A stretch of 64,000 nt of DNA from Glandiceps talaboti (lineage: Eukaryota; Hemichordata; Enteropneusta; Spengelidae), in assembly GCF_964340395.1 (NCBI RefSeq), contig NW_027554290.1, forward strand, positions 124,001 through 188,000, in the 5' to 3' direction. Below are positions 23,773 through 40,034 of this stretch, piece after piece. Position 1 is the first letter of the stretch, and each line of letters opens with the position of its first letter. A model generated the notes under the pieces. The model saw only the letters and a list, made by a program, of their open reading frames with translations. It made no database searches and was not told the DNA's origin. The position numbers and the translations under genes are program-made.

Positions 23773-26700
23773 CTCACACTTGTTAGGAAAATAATCCCAC
23801 ACACCAATGGTCTAAGATGGAGTATCTCACACTCGTTAGGAAAATAATTCCACACACCAATGGTCTAATATGGAGTATCTCACACTCGTTAGGAAAATAA
23901 TCCTACACACAATGGTCTAAGATGGAGTATCTCACACTCGTTGAGATAATAATCTCACACACCAATGGTCTAAGATGGAGTATCTCACACCCGTTGAGAA
24001 AATAATTCCACACACCAATGGTCTAAGATGGAGTATCTCACACTCGTTAGGAAAATAATCCCATACACCAATGGTCTGAGATGGAGTATCTCACACTCGT
24101 TAGGAAAATAATCCCATACACCAATGGTCTGAGATGGAGTATCTCACACTCGTTAGGAAAATAATCCCATACACCAATGGTCTGAGATGGAGTATCTCAC
24201 ACTCGTTAGGAAAATAATCCCATACACCAATGGTCTAAGATGAAGTATCTCACACTCGTTAGGAAAATAATCTCACACACCAATGGTCTAAGATGGAGTA
24301 TCTCACACTCGTTAGGAAAATAATCCCGTACACCAATGGTCTAAGATGGAGTATCTCACACTTGTTAGGAAAATAATCCCATACACCAATGGTCTAAGAT
24401 GGAGTATCTCACACACCAATGGTCTAAGATGGAGTATCTCACACTCGTTAGGAAAATAATCCTACACACAATGGTCTAAGATCGAGTATCTCACACTTGT
24501 TAGGAAAATAATCCCACAAACCAATGGTCTAAGATGGAGTATTTCACACTCGTTAGGAAAATAATCCTACACACAATGGTCTAAGATCGAGTATCTCACA
24601 CTTGGTAGGAAAATAATCCCACACACCAATGGTCTAAGATGGAGTATCTCACACTCGTTAGGAAAATAATTCCACACACCAATGGTCTAATATGGAGTAT
24701 CTCACACTTGTTAGGAAAATAATCCCACACACCAATGGTCTAAGATGGAGTATCTCACACTCGTTGAGAAAATAATTCCACACACCAATGGTCTGAGATG
24801 GAGTATCTCACACTCGTTAGGAAAATGATTCCACACACCAATGGTCTAATATGGAGTATCTCACACTCGTTAGGAAAATAATCCCATACACCAATGGTCT
24901 AAGATTGAGTATCTCACACTCGTTAGGAAAATAATCCCATACACCAATGGTCTAAGATGAAGTATCTCACACTCGTTAGGAAAATAATCTCACACACCAA
25001 TGGTCTAAGATGGAGTATCTCACACTCGTTAGGAAAATAATCCCGTACACCAATGGTCTAATATGGAGTATCTCACACTTGTTAGGAAAATAATCCCACA
25101 CACCAATGGTCTAAGATGGAGTATCTCACACTCGTCAGGAAAATAATTCCACACACCAATGGTCTAATATGGAGTATCTCACACTTGTTAGGAAAATAAT
25201 CCCACACACCAATGGTCTAATATGGAGTATCTCACACTCGTTAGGAAAATAATCCTACACACAATGGTCTAAGATGAAGTATCTCACACTCATTAGGAAA
25301 ATAATCCCATACACCAATGGTCTAAGATGGAGTATCTCACACTCGTTGGGAAAATAATCCCATACACCAATGGTCTAATATGGAGTATCTCACACTCGTT
25401 GAAAAAAAAATGTCACACACCAATGGTCTAAGATGGAGTATCTCACACTCGTTGAGAAAATAATTCCACACACCAATGGTCTAAAATGGAGTATCTCACA
25501 CTCGTTAGGAAAATAATTCCACACACTAATGGTCTAAGATGGAGTATCTCACACTCGTTAGGAAAATAATTCCACACACCAATGGTCTAATATGGAGTAT
25601 CTCACACTCGTTAGGAAAATAATCCCATACACCAATGGTCTAAGATGAAGTATCTCACACTCGTTAGGAAAATAATCTCACACACCAATGGTCTAAGATG
25701 GAGTATCTCACACTCGTTAGGAAAATAATCCCGTACACCAATGGTCTAAGATGGAGTATCTCACACTTGTTAGGAAAATAATCCCATACACCAATGGTCT
25801 AAGATGGAGTATCTCACACACCAATGGTCTAAGATGGAGTATCTCACACTCGTTAGGAAAATAATCCTACACACAATGGTCTAAGATCGAGTATCTCACA
25901 CTTGTTAGGAAAATAATCCCACACACCAATGGTCTAAGATGGAGTATCTCACACTCGTTAGGAAAATAATCCTACACACAATGGTCTAAGATCGAGTATC
26001 TCACACTTGTTAGGAAAATAATCCCACACACCAATGGTCTAAGATGGAGTATCTCACACTCGTTAGGAAAATAATTCCACACACCAATGGTCTAATATGG
26101 AGTATCTCACACTCGTTAGGAAAATAATCCTACACACAATGGTCTAAGATGGAGTATCTCACACTCGTTGAGATAATAATCTCACACACCAATGGTCTAA
26201 GATGGAGTATCTCACACCCGTTGAGAAAATAATTCCACACACCAATGGTCTAAGATGGAGTATCTCACACTCGTTAGGAAAAAAATCCCTCACACCAATG
26301 GTCTAAGATGGAGTATCTCACACTCGTTAGGAAAATAATTCCACACACCAATGGTCTAATATGGAGTATCTCATACTCCTTAGGAAAATAATCCTACACA
26401 CCAATGGTCTAAGATGGAGTATCTCACACTCGTTGGGAAAATAATCCTACACACAATGGTCTAAGATCGAGTATCTCACACTTGTTAGGAAAATAATCTC
26501 ACACACCAATGGTCTAATATGGAGTATCTCACACTCGTTAGGAAAATATTCACACACCAATGGTCTAAGATGGAGTATCTCACACTCGTTAGGAAAATAA
26601 TCTCACACACCAATGGTCTAAGATGGAGTATCTCACACTCGTTAGGAAAATAATCCCGTACACCAATGGTCTAAGATGGAGTATCTCAAACTAGTTAGGA

Positions 26701-29700
26701 AAATAATCCCATACACCAATGGTCTAAGATGGAGTATCTCACACACCAATGGTCTAAGATGGAGTATCTCACACTCGTTAGGAAAATAATCCTACACACA
26801 ATGGTCTAAGATCGAGTATCTCACACTTGTTAGGAAAATAATCCCACACACCAATGGTCTAAGATGGAGTATCTCACACTCGTTAGGAAAATAATCCTAC
26901 ACACAATGGTCTAAGATCGAGTATCTCACACTTGTTAGGAAAATAATCCCACACACCAATGGTCTAAGATGGAGTATCTCACACTCGTTGAGAAAATAAT
27001 TCCACACACCAATGGTCTAAGATGGAGTATCTCACACTCGTTAGGAAAATAATTCCACACACTAATGGTCTAAGATGGAGTATCTCACACTCGTTAGGAA
27101 AATAATTCCACACACCAATGGTCTAATATGGAGTATCTCACACTCGTTAGGAAAATAATCCCATACACCAATGGTCTAAGATGAAGTATCTCACACTCGT
27201 TAGGAAAATAATCTCACACACCAATGATCTAAGATGGAGTATCTCACACTCGTTAGGAAAATAATCCCGTACACCAATGGTCTAAGATGGAGTATCTCAC
27301 ACTTGTTAGGAAAATAATCCCATACACCAATGGTCTAAGATGGAGTATCTCACACACCAATGGTCTAAGATGGAGTATCTCACACTCGTTAGGAAAATAA
27401 TCCTACACACAATGGTCTAAGATCGAGTATCTCACACTTGTTAGGAAAATAATCCCATACACCAATGGTCTAAGATGGAGTATCTCACACTCGTTAGGAA
27501 AATAATCCTACACACAATGGTCTAAGATCGAGTATCTCACACTTGTTATGAAAATAATCCCACACACCAATGGTCTAAGATGGAGTATCTCACACTCGTT
27601 AGGAAAATAATTCCACACACCAATGGTCTAATATGGAGTATCTCACACTCGTTAGGAAAATAATCCTACACACAATGGTCTAAGATGGAGTATCTCACAC
27701 TCGTTGAGAAAATAATCCTACACACAATGGTCTAAGATCGAGTATCTCACACTTGTTATGAAAATAATCCCACACACCAATGGTCTAAGATGGAGTATCT
27801 CACACTCGTTAGGAAAATAATTCCACACACCAATGGTCTAATATGGAGTATCTCACACTTGTTAGGAAAATAATCCCATACACCAATGGTCTAAGATGGA
27901 GTATCTCACACTCGTTAGGAAAATAATCCTACACACAATGGTCTAAGATCGAGTATCTCACACTTGTTATGAAAATAATCCCACACACCAATGGTCTAAG
28001 ATGGAGTATCTCACACTCGTTAGGAAAATAATTCCACACACCAATGGTCTAATATGGAGTATCTCACACTCGTTAGGAAAATAATCCTACACACAATGGT
28101 CTAAGATGGAGTATCTCACACTCGTTGAGAAAATAATCTCACACACCAATGGTCTAAGATGGAGTATCTCACACCCGTTGAGAAAATAATTCCACACACC
28201 AATGGTCTAAGATGGAGTATCTCACACTCGTTAGGAAAAAAATCCCTCACACCAATGGTCTAAGATGGAGTATCTCACACTCGTTAGGAAAATAATTCCA
28301 CACACCAATGGTCTAATATGGAGTATCTCACACTCGTTAGGAAAATAATCCTACACACAATGGTCTAAGATCGAGTATCTCACACTTGTTAGGAAAATAA
28401 TCCCACACACCAAAGGTCTAAGATGGAGTATCTCACACTCGTTGGGAAAATAATCCTACACACAATGGTCTAAGATCGAGTATCTCACACTTGTTAGGAA
28501 AATAATCCCACACACCAATGGTCTAATATGGAGTATCTCACACTCGTTAGGAAAATATTCACACACACCAATGGTCTAAGATGGAGTATCTCACACTCGT
28601 TAGGAAAATAATCTCACACACCAATGGTCTAAGATGGAGTATCTCACACTCGTTAGGAAAATAATCCCGTACACCAATGGTCTAAGATGGAGTATCTCAC
28701 ACTAGTTAGGAAAATAATCCCATACACCAATGGTCTAAGATGGAGTATATCACACACCAATGGTCTAAGATGGAGTATCTCACACTCGTTAGGAAAATAA
28801 TCCTACACACAATGGTCTAAGATCGAGTATCTCACACGTTAGGAAAATAATCCTACACACAATGGTCTAAGATCGAGTATCTCACACTTGTTAGGAAAAT
28901 AATCCCACACACCAATGGTCTAAGATGGAGTATATCACACTCGTTAGGAAAATAATCCTACACACAATGGTCTAAGATGGAGTATCTCACACTCGTTGAG
29001 AAAATAATCTCACACACCAATGGTCTAAGATGGAGTATCTCACACCCGTTGAGAAAATAATTCCACACACCAATGGTCTAAGATGGAGTATCTCACACTC
29101 GTTAGGAAATAAATTCAACACACCAATGGTCTAAGATGGAGTATCTCACACTCGTTAGGAAAATAATTCCACACACCAATGGTCTAATATGGAGTATCTG
29201 ACACTCGTTAGGAAAATAATCCCATACACCAATGGTCTAAGATGGAGTATCTCACACTCGTTAGGAAAATAATCTCACACACCAATGGTCTAAGATGGAG
29301 TATCTCACACTCGTTAGGAAAATAATCCCGTACACCAATGGTCTAAGATGGAGTATCTCACACTTGTTAGGAAAATAATCCCATACACCAATGGTCTAAG
29401 ATGGAGTAGCTCACACACCAATGGTCTAAGATGGAGTATCTCACTCTCGTTAGGAAAACAATCCTACACACAATGGTCTAAGATCGAGTATCTCACAATT
29501 GTTAGGAAAATAATCCCACACACCAATGGCCTAAGATGGAGTATCTCACACTCGTTAGGAAAATAATCCTACACACAATGGTCTAAGATCGAGTATCTCA
29601 CACTTGTTAGGAAAATAATCCCACACACCAATGGTCTAAGATGGAGTATCTCACACTCGTTAGGAAAATAATTCCACACACCAATGGTCTAATATGGAGT

Positions 29701-30479
29701 ATCTCACACTCGTTAGGAAAAAAATCCCATACACCAATGGTCTAAGATGGAGTATCTCACACTCGTTAGGAAAATAATCTCACACACCAATGGTCTAAGA
29801 TGGAGTATCTCGCACTCATTAGGAAAATAATCCTACACACAATGGTCTAAGATGGAGTATCTCACACTCGTTGAGAAAATAATCTCACACACCAATGGTC
29901 TAAGATGGAGTATCTCACACCCGTTGAGAAAATAATTCCACACACCAATGGTCTAAGATGGAGTATCTCACACTCGTTGAGAAAATAATCTCACACACCA
30001 ATGGTCTAAGATGGAGTATCTCACACCCGTTGAGAAAATAATTCCACACACCAATGGTCTAAGATGGAGTATCTCACACTCGTTAGGAAAAAAATTCAAC
30101 ACACCAATGGTCTAAGATGGAGTATCTCACACTCGTTAGGAAAATAATTCCACACACCAATGGTCTAATATGGAGTATCTCACACTCGTTAGGAAAATAA
30201 TCCCATACACCAATGGTCTAATATGGAGTATCTCACACTCGTTAGGAAAATAATCCCATACACCAATGGTCTAAGATGAAGTATCTCACACTCGTTAGGA
30301 AAATAATCTCACACACCAATGGTCTAAGATGGAGTATCTCACACTCGTTAGGAAAATAATCCCGTACACCAATGGTCTAAGATGGAGTATCTCACACTTG
30401 TTAGGAAAATAATCCCATACACCAATGGTCTAAGATGGAGTATCTCACACACCAATGGTCTAAGATGGAGTATCTCACA

Positions 30480-33400
30480 CTCGTTAGGAAAATAATCCTA
30501 CACACAATGGTCTAAGATCGAGTATCTCACACTTGTTAGGAAAATAATCCCACACACCAATGGTCTAAGATGGAGTATCTCACACTCGTTAGGAAAATAA
30601 TCCTACACACAATGGTCTAAGATCGAGTATCTCACACTTGTTAGGAAAATAATCCCACACACCAATGGTCTAAGATGGAGTATCTCACACTCGTTAGGAA
30701 AATAATTCCACACACCAATGGTCTAATATGGAGTATCTCACACTCGTTAGGAAAATAATCCTACACACAATGGTCTAAGATGGAGTATCTCACACTCGTT
30801 GAGATAATAATCTCACACACCAATGGTCTAAGATGGAGTATCTCACACCCGTTGAGAAAATAATTCCACACACCAATGGTCTAAGATGGAGTATCTCACA
30901 CTCATTAGGAAAAAAATCCCTCACACCAATGGTCTAAGATGGAGTATCTCACACTCGTTAGGAAAATAATTCCACACACCAATGGTCTAATATGGAGTAT
31001 CTCACACTCCTTAGGAAAATAATCCTACACACCAATGGTCTAAGATGGAGTATCTCACACTCGTTGGGAAAATAATCCTACACACAATGGTCTAAGATCG
31101 AGTATCTCACACTTGTTAGGAAAATAATCTCACACACCAATGGTCTAATATGGAGTATCTCACACTCGTTAGGAAAATATTCACACACCAATGGTCTAAG
31201 ATGGAGTATCTCACACTCGTTAGGAAAATAATCTCACACACCAATGGTCTAAGATGGAGTATCTCACACTCGTTAGGAAAATAATCCCGTACACCAATGG
31301 TCTAAGATGGAGTATCTCAAACTAGTTAGGAAAATAATCCCATACACCAATGGTCTAAGATGGAGTATCTCACACACCAATGGTCTAAGATGGAGTATCT
31401 CACACTCGTTAGGAAAATAATCCTACACACAATGGTCTAAGATCGAGTATCTCACACTTGTTAGGAAAATAATCCCACACACCAATGGTCTAAGATGGAG
31501 TATCTCACACTCGTTAGGAAAATAATCCTACACACAATGGTCTAAGATCGAGTATCTCACACTTGTTAGGAAAATAATCCCACACACCAATGGTCTAAGA
31601 TGGAGTATCTCACACTCGTTGAGAAAATAATTCCACACACCAATGGTCTAAGATGGAGTATCTCACACTCGTTAGGAAAATAATTCCACACACTAATGGT
31701 CTAAGATAGAGTATCTCACACTCGTTAGGAAAATAATTCCATACACCAATGGTCTAATATGGAGTATCTCACACTCGTTAGGAAAATAATCTCACACACC
31801 AATGGTCTAAGATGGAGTATCTCACACTCGTTAGGAAAATAATCCCGTACACCAATGGTCTAAGATGGAGTATCTCACACTCGTTAGGAAAATAATTCCA
31901 CACACCAATGGTCTAATATGGAGTATCTCACACTCGTTAGGAAAATAATCCTACACACAATGGTCTAAGATGGAGTATCTCACACTCGTTGAGAAAATAA
32001 TCTCACACACCAATGGTCTAAGATGGAGTATCTCACACCCGTTGAGAAAATAATTCCACACACCAATGGTCTAAGATGGAGTATCTCACACTCGTTAGGA
32101 AAAAAATCCCTCACACCAATGGTCTAAGATGGAGTATCTCACACTCGTTAGGAAAATAATTCCACACACCAATGGTCTAATATGGAGTATCTCACACTCG
32201 TTAGGAAAATAATCCTACACACAATGGTCTAAGATCGAGTATCTCACACTTGTTAGGAAAATAATCCCACACACCAATGGTCTAAGATGGAGTATCTCAC
32301 ACTCGTTAGGAAAATAATCCTACACACAATGGTCTAAGATCGAGTATCTCACACTTGTTAGGAAAATAATCCCACACACCAATGGTCTAAGATGGAGTAT
32401 CTCACACTCGTTGGGAAAATAATCCTACACACAATGGTCTAAGATTGAGTATCTCACACTTGTTAGGAAAATAATCCCACACACCAATGGTCTAATATGG
32501 AGTATCTTACACTCGTTAGGAAAATATTCACACACACCAATGGTCTAAGATGGAGTATCTCACACTCGTTAGGAAAATAATCTCACACACCAATGGTCTA
32601 AGATGGAGTATCTCACACTCGTTAGGAAAATAATCCCGTACACCAATGGTCTAAGATGGAGTACGTCATACTTGTTAGGAAAATAATCCCATACACCAAT
32701 GGTCTAAGATGGAGTATCTCACACACCAATGGTCTAAGATGGAGTATCTCACTCTCGTTAGGAAAATAATCCTACACACAATGGTCTAAGATCGAGTATC
32801 TCACACTTGTTAGGAAAATAATCCCACACACCAATGGTCTAAGATGGAGTATCTCACACTCGTTAGGAAAATAATTCCACACACCAATGGTCTAATATGG
32901 AGTATCTCACACTCGTTAGGAAAAAAATCCCATACACCAATGGTCTAAGATGGAGTATCTCACACTCGTTAGGAAAATAATCTCACACACCAATGGTCTA
33001 AGATGGAGTATCTCGCACTCATTAGGAAAATAATCCCACACACCAATGGTCTAAGATGGAGTATCTCACACTCGTTGGGAAAATAATCCCATACACCAAT
33101 GGTCTAAGATGGAGTATCTCACACTCGTTAGGAAAATAATCCCATACACCAATGGTCTGAGATGGAGAATCTCACACTCGTTAGGAAAATAATCCTACAC
33201 ACAATGGTCTAAGATCGAGTATCTCACAATTGTTAGGAAAATAATCCCACACACCAATGGTCTAAGATGGAGTATCTCACACTCGTTAGGAAAATAATCC
33301 TACACACAATGGTCTAAGATCGAGTATCTCACACTTGTTAGGAAAATAATCCCTCACACCAATGGTCTAAGATGGAGTATCTCACACTCGTTAGGAAAAT

Positions 33401-36400
33401 AATTCCACACACCAATGGTCTAAGATGGAGTATCTCACACTCGTTAGGAAAATAATCCCATACACCAATGGTCTAAGATGAAGTATTTCACACTCGTTAG
33501 GAAAATAATTCCATACACCAATGGTCTAAGATGGAGTATCTCACACTCGTTAGGAAAATAATCCTACACACAATGGTCTAAGATCGAGTATCTCACACTT
33601 GTTAGGAAAATAATCCCACACACCAATGGTCTAAGATGGAGTATCTCACACTCGTTAGGAAAATAATTCCACACACCAATGGTCTAATATGGAGTATCTC
33701 ACACTTGTTAGGAAAATAATCCCACACACCAATGGTCTAAGATGGAGTATCTCACACTCGTTAGGAAAAAAATCCCATACACCAATGGTCTAAGATGGAG
33801 TATCTCACACTCGTAAGGAAAATAATCTCACACACCAATGGTCTAAGATGGAGTATCTCGCACTCATTAGGAAAATAATCCTACACACAATGGTCTAAGA
33901 TGGAGTATCTCACACTCGTTGAGAAAATAATCTCACACACCAATGGTCTAAGATGGAGTATCTCACACCCGTTGAGAAAATAATTCCACACACCAATGGT
34001 CTAAGATGGAGTATCTCACACTCGTTAGGAAAAAAATTCAACACACCAATGGTCTAAGATGGAGTATCTCACACTCGTTAGGAAAATAATTCCACACACC
34101 AATGGTCTAATATGGAGTATCTCACACTCGTTAGGAAAATAATCCCATACACCAATGGTCTAAGATGAAGTATTTCACACTCGTTAGGAAAATAATCTCA
34201 CACACCAATGGTCTAAGATGGAGTATCTCACACTCGTTAGGAAAATAATCCCGTACACCAATGGTCTAAGATGGAGTATCTCACACTTGTTAGGAAAATA
34301 ATCCTATACACCAATGGTCTAAGATGGAGTATCTCACACACCAATGGTCTAAGATGGAGTATCTCACACTCGTTAGGAAAATAATCCTACACACAATGGT
34401 CTAAGATCGAGTATCTCACACTTGTTAGGAAAATAATCCCACACACCAATGGTCTAAGATGGAGTATCTCACACTCGTTGGGAAAATAATCCTACACACA
34501 ATGGTCTAAGATTGAGTATCTCACACTTGTTAGGAAAATAATCCCACACACCAATGGTCTAATATGGAGTATGTCACACTCGTTAGGAAAATATTCACAC
34601 ACACCAATGGTCTAAGATGGAGTATCTCACACTCGTTAGGAAAATAATCTCACACACCAATGGTCTATGATGGAGTATCTCACACTCGTTATTAAAATAA
34701 TCCCGTACACCAATGGTCTAAGATGGAGTATGTCACACTTGTTAGAAAAATAATCCCATACACCAATGGTCTAAGATGGAGTATCTCACACACCAATGGT
34801 CTAAGATGGAGTATCTCACTCTCGTTAGGAAAATAATCCTACACACAATGGTCTAAGATCGAGTATCTCACACTTGTTAGGAAAATAATCCCACACACCA
34901 ATGGTCTAAGATGGAGTATCTCACACTCGTTAGGAAAATAATCCTACACACAATGGTCTAAGATCGAGTATCTCACACTTGTTAGGAAAATAATCCCACA
35001 CACCAATGGTCTAAGATGGAGTATCTCACACTCGTTAGGAAAATAATTCCACACACCAATGGTCTAATATGGAGTATCTCACACTCGTTAGGAAAATAAT
35101 CCTACACACAATGGTCTAAGATGGAGTATCTCACACTCGTTGAGATAATAATCTCACACACCAATGGTCTAAGATGGAGTATCTCACACCCGTTGAGAAA
35201 ATAATTCCACACACCAATGGTCTAAGATGGAGTATCTCACACTCATTAGGAAAAAAATCCCTCACACCAATGGTCTAAGATGGAGTATCTCACACTCGTT
35301 AGGAAAATAATTCCACACACCAATGGTCTAATATGGAGTATCTCACACTCCTTAGGAAAATAATCCTACACACCAATGGTCTAAGATGGAGTATCTCACA
35401 CTCGTTGGGAAAATAATCCTACACACAATGGTCTAAGATCGAGTATCTCACACTTGTTAGGAAAATAATCTCACACACCAATGGTCTAATATGGAGTATC
35501 TCACACTCGTTAGGAAAATATTCACACACCAATGGTCTAAGATGGAGTATCTCAAACTCGTTAGGAAAATAATCTCACACACCAATGGTCTAAGATGGAG
35601 TATCTCACACTCGTTAGGAAAATAATCCCGTACACCAATGGTCTAAGATGGAGTATCTCAAACTAGTTAGGAAAATAATCCCATACACCAATGGTCTAAG
35701 ATGGAGTATCTCACACACCAATGGTCTAAGATGGAGTATCTCACACTCGTTAGGAAAATAATCCTACACACAATGGTCTAAGATCGAGTATCTCACACTT
35801 GTTAGGAAAATAATCCCACACACCAATGGTCTAAGATGGAGTATCTCACACTCGTTAGGAAAATAATCCTACACACAATGGTCTAAGATCGAGTATCTCA
35901 CACTTGTTAGGAAAATAATCCCACACACCAATGGTCTAAGATGGAGTATCTCACACTCGTTGAGAAAATAATTCCACACACCAATGGTCTAAGATGGAGT
36001 ATCTCACACTCGTTAGGAAAATAATTCCACACACTAATGGTCTAAGATAGAGTATCTCACACTCGTTAGGAAAATAATTCCATACACCAATGGTCTAATA
36101 TGGAGTATCTCACACTCGTTAGGAAAATAATCTCACACACCAATGGTCTAAGATGGAGTATCTCACACTCGTTAGGAAAATAATCCCGTACACCAATGGT
36201 CTAAGATGGAGTATCTCACACTCGTTAGGAAAATAATTCCACACACCAATGGTCTAATATGGAGTATCTCACACTCGTTAGGAAAATAATCCTACACACA
36301 ATGGTCTAAGATGGAGTATCTCACACTCGTTGAGAAAATAATCTCACACACCAATGGTCTAAGATGGAGTATCTCACACCCGTTGAGAAAATAATTCCAC

Positions 36401-39400
36401 ACACCAATGGTCTAAGATGGAGTATCTCACACTCGTTAGGAAAAAAATCCCTCACACCAATGGTCTAAGATGGAGTATCTCACACTCGTTAGGAAAATAA
36501 TTCCACACACCAATGGTCTAATATGGAGTATCTCACACTCGTTAGGAAAATAATCCTACACACAATGGTCTAAGATCGAGTATCTCACACTTGTTAGGAA
36601 AATAATCCCACACACCAATGGTCTAAGATGGAGTATCTCACACTCGTTAGGAAAATAATCCTACACACAATGGTCTAAGATCGAGTATCTCACACTTGTT
36701 AGGAAAATAATCCCACACACCAATGGTCTAAGATGGAGTATCTCACACTCGTTGGGAAAATAATCCTACACACAATGGTCTAAGATTGAGTATCTCACAC
36801 TTGTTAGGAAAATAATCCCACACACCAATGGTCTAATATGGAGTATCTTACACTCGTTAGGAAAATATTCACACACACCAATGGTCTAAGATGGAGTATC
36901 TCACACTCGTTAGGAAAATAATCTCACACACCAATGGTCTAAGATGGAGTATCTCACACTCGTTAGGAAAATAATCCCGTACACCAATGGTCTAAGATGG
37001 AGTACGTCATACTTGTTAGGAAAATAATCCCATACACCAATGGTCTAAGATGGAGTATCTCACACACCAATGGTCTAAGATGGAGTATCTCACTCTCGTT
37101 AGGAAAATAATCCTACACACAATGGTCTAAGATCGAGTATCTCACACTTGTTAGGAAAATAATCCCACACACCAATGGTCTAAGATGGAGTATCTCACAC
37201 TCGTTAGGAAAATAATTCCACACACCAATGGTCTAATATGGAGTATCTCACACTCGTTAGGAAAAAAATCCCATACACCAATGGTCTAAGATGGAGTATC
37301 TCACACTCGTTAGGAAAATAATCTCACACACCAATGGTCTAAGATGGAGTATCTCGCACTCATTAGGAAAATAATCCCACACACCAATGGTCTAAGATGG
37401 AGTATCTCACACTCGTTGGGAAAATAATCCCATACACCAATGGTCTAAGATGGAGTATCTCACACTCGTTAGGAAAATAATCCCATACACCAATGGTCTG
37501 AGATGGAGAATCTCACACTCGTTAGGAAAATAATCCTACACACAATGGTCTAAGATCGAGTATCTCACAATTGTTAGGAAAATAATCCCACACACCAATG
37601 GTCTAAGATGGAGTATCTCACACTCGTTAGGAAAATAATCTCACACACCAATGGTCTAAGATGGAGTATCTCGCACTCATTAGGAAAATAATCCCACACA
37701 CCAATGGTCTAAGATGGAGTATCTCACACTCGTTGGGAAAATAATCCCATACACCAATGGTCTAAGATGGAGTATCTCACACTCGTTAGGAAAATAATCC
37801 CGTACACCAATGGTCTAAGATGGAGTATCTCAAACTAGTTAGGAAAATAATCCCATACACCAATGGTCTAAGATGGAGTATCTCACACACCAATGGTCTA
37901 AGATGGAGTATCTCACACTCGTTAGGAAAATAATCCTACACACAATGGTCTAAGATCGAGTATCTCACACTTGTTAGGAAAATAATCCCACACACCAATG
38001 GTCTAAGATGGAGTATCTCACACTCGTTAGGAAAATAATCCTACACACAATGGTCTAAGATCGAGTATCTCACACTTGTTAGGAAAATAATCCCACACAC
38101 CAATGGTCTAAGATGGAGTATCTCACACTCGTTGAGAAAATAATTCCACACACCAATGGTCTAAGATGGAGTATCTCACACTCGTTAGGAAAATAATTCC
38201 ACACACTAATGGTCTAAGATAGAGTATCTCACACTCGTTAGGAAAATAATTCCATACACCAATGGTCTAATATGGAGTATCTCACACTCGTTAGGAAAAT
38301 AATCTCACACACCAATGGTCTAAGATGGAGTATCTCACACTCGTTAGGAAAATAATCCCGTACACCAATGGTCTAAGATGGAGTATCTCACACTCGTTAG
38401 GAAAATAATTCCACACACCAATGGTCTAATATGGAGTATCTCACACTCGTTAGGAAAATAATCCTACACACAATGGTCTAAGATGGAGTATCTCACACTC
38501 GTTGAGAAAATAATCTCACACACCAATGGTCTAAGATGGAGTATCTCACACCCGTTGAGAAAATAATTCCACACACCAATGGTCTAAGATGGAGTATCTC
38601 ACACTCGTTAGGAAAAAAATCCCTCACACCAATGGTCTAAGATGGAGTATCTCACACTCGTTAGGAAAATAATTCCACACACCAATGGTCTAATATGGAG
38701 TATCTCACACTCGTTAGGAAAATAATCCTACACACAATGGTCTAAGATCGAGTATCTCACACTTGTTAGGAAAATAATCCCACACACCAATGGTCTAAGA
38801 TGGAGTATCTCACACTCGTTAGGAAAATAATCCTACACACAATGGTCTAAGATCGAGTATCTCACACTTGTTAGGAAAATAATCCCACACACCAATGGTC
38901 TAAGATGGAGTATCTCACACTCGTTGGGAAAATAATCCTACACACAATGGTCTAAGATTGAGTATCTCACACTTGTTAGGAAAATAATCCCACACACCAA
39001 TGGTCTAATATGGAGTATCTTACACTCGTTAGGAAAATATTCACACACACCAATGGTCTAAGATGGAGTATCTCACACTCGTTAGGAAAATAATCTCACA
39101 CACCAATGGTCTAAGATGGAGTATCTCACACTCGTTAGGAAAATAATCCCGTACACCAATGGTCTAAGATGGAGTACGTCATACTTGTTAGGAAAATAAT
39201 CCCATACACCAATGGTCTAAGATGGAGTATCTCACACACCAATGGTCTAAGATGGAGTATCTCACTCTCGTTAGGAAAATAATCCTACACACAATGGTCT
39301 AAGATCGAGTATCTCACACTTGTTAGGAAAATAATCCCACACACCAATGGTCTAAGATGGAGTATCTCACACTCGTTAGGAAAATAATTCCACACACCAA

Positions 39401-39811
39401 TGGTCTAATATGGAGTATCTCACACTCGTTAGGAAAAAAATCCCATACACCAATGGTCTAAGATGGAGTATCTCACACTCGTTAGGAAAATAATCTCACA
39501 CACCAATGGTCTAAGATGGAGTATCTCGCACTCATTAGGAAAATAATCCCACACACCAATGGTCTAAGATGGAGTATCTCACACTCGTTGGGAAAATAAT
39601 CCCATACACCAATGGTCTAAGATGGAGTATCTCACACTCGTTAGGAAAATAATCCCATACACCAATGGTCTGAGATGGAGAATCTCACACTCGTTAGGAA
39701 AATAATCCTACACACAATGGTCTAAGATCGAGTATCTCACAATTGTTAGGAAAATAATCCCACACACCAATGGTCTAAGATGGAGTATCTCACACTCGTT
39801 AGGAAAATAAT
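30480..39811 (+). repeat. Overlapping higher-order duplications, offsets 4341, 2172 and 6513 bp
   Basis: Segment 30480-33298 matches 34821-37639 at offset 4341: TTGAGATAATAAT at 30799 and 35140, GTACGTCATA at 32661 and 37002, GATGGAGAAT at 33161 and 37502. Segment about 35620-37639 matches about 37792-39811 at offset 2172: GTACGTCATA again at 39174, GATGGAGAAT at 39674. Sequence after 33299 continues at 39812 (offset 6513, the sum of the two). This order is what nested unequal exchanges would leave. Confidence 0.82.
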
Positions 39812-40034
39812 CCTACACACAATGGTCTAAGATCGAGTATCTCACACTTGTTAGGAAAATAATCCCTCACACCAATGGTCTAAGATGGAGTATCTCACAC
39901 TCGTTAGGAAAATAATTCCACACACCAATGGTCTAAGATGGAGTATCTCACACTCGTTAGGAAAATAATCCCATACACCAATGGTCTAAGATGAAGTATT
40001 TCACACTCGTTAGGAAAATAATTCCATACACCAA

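Noticed and set aside
29348-29566. 72-codon plus-strand frame in the satellite
   Set aside because: A direct translation of the 53-bp repeat in which variants happen to remove stops; neighbouring copies are closed.
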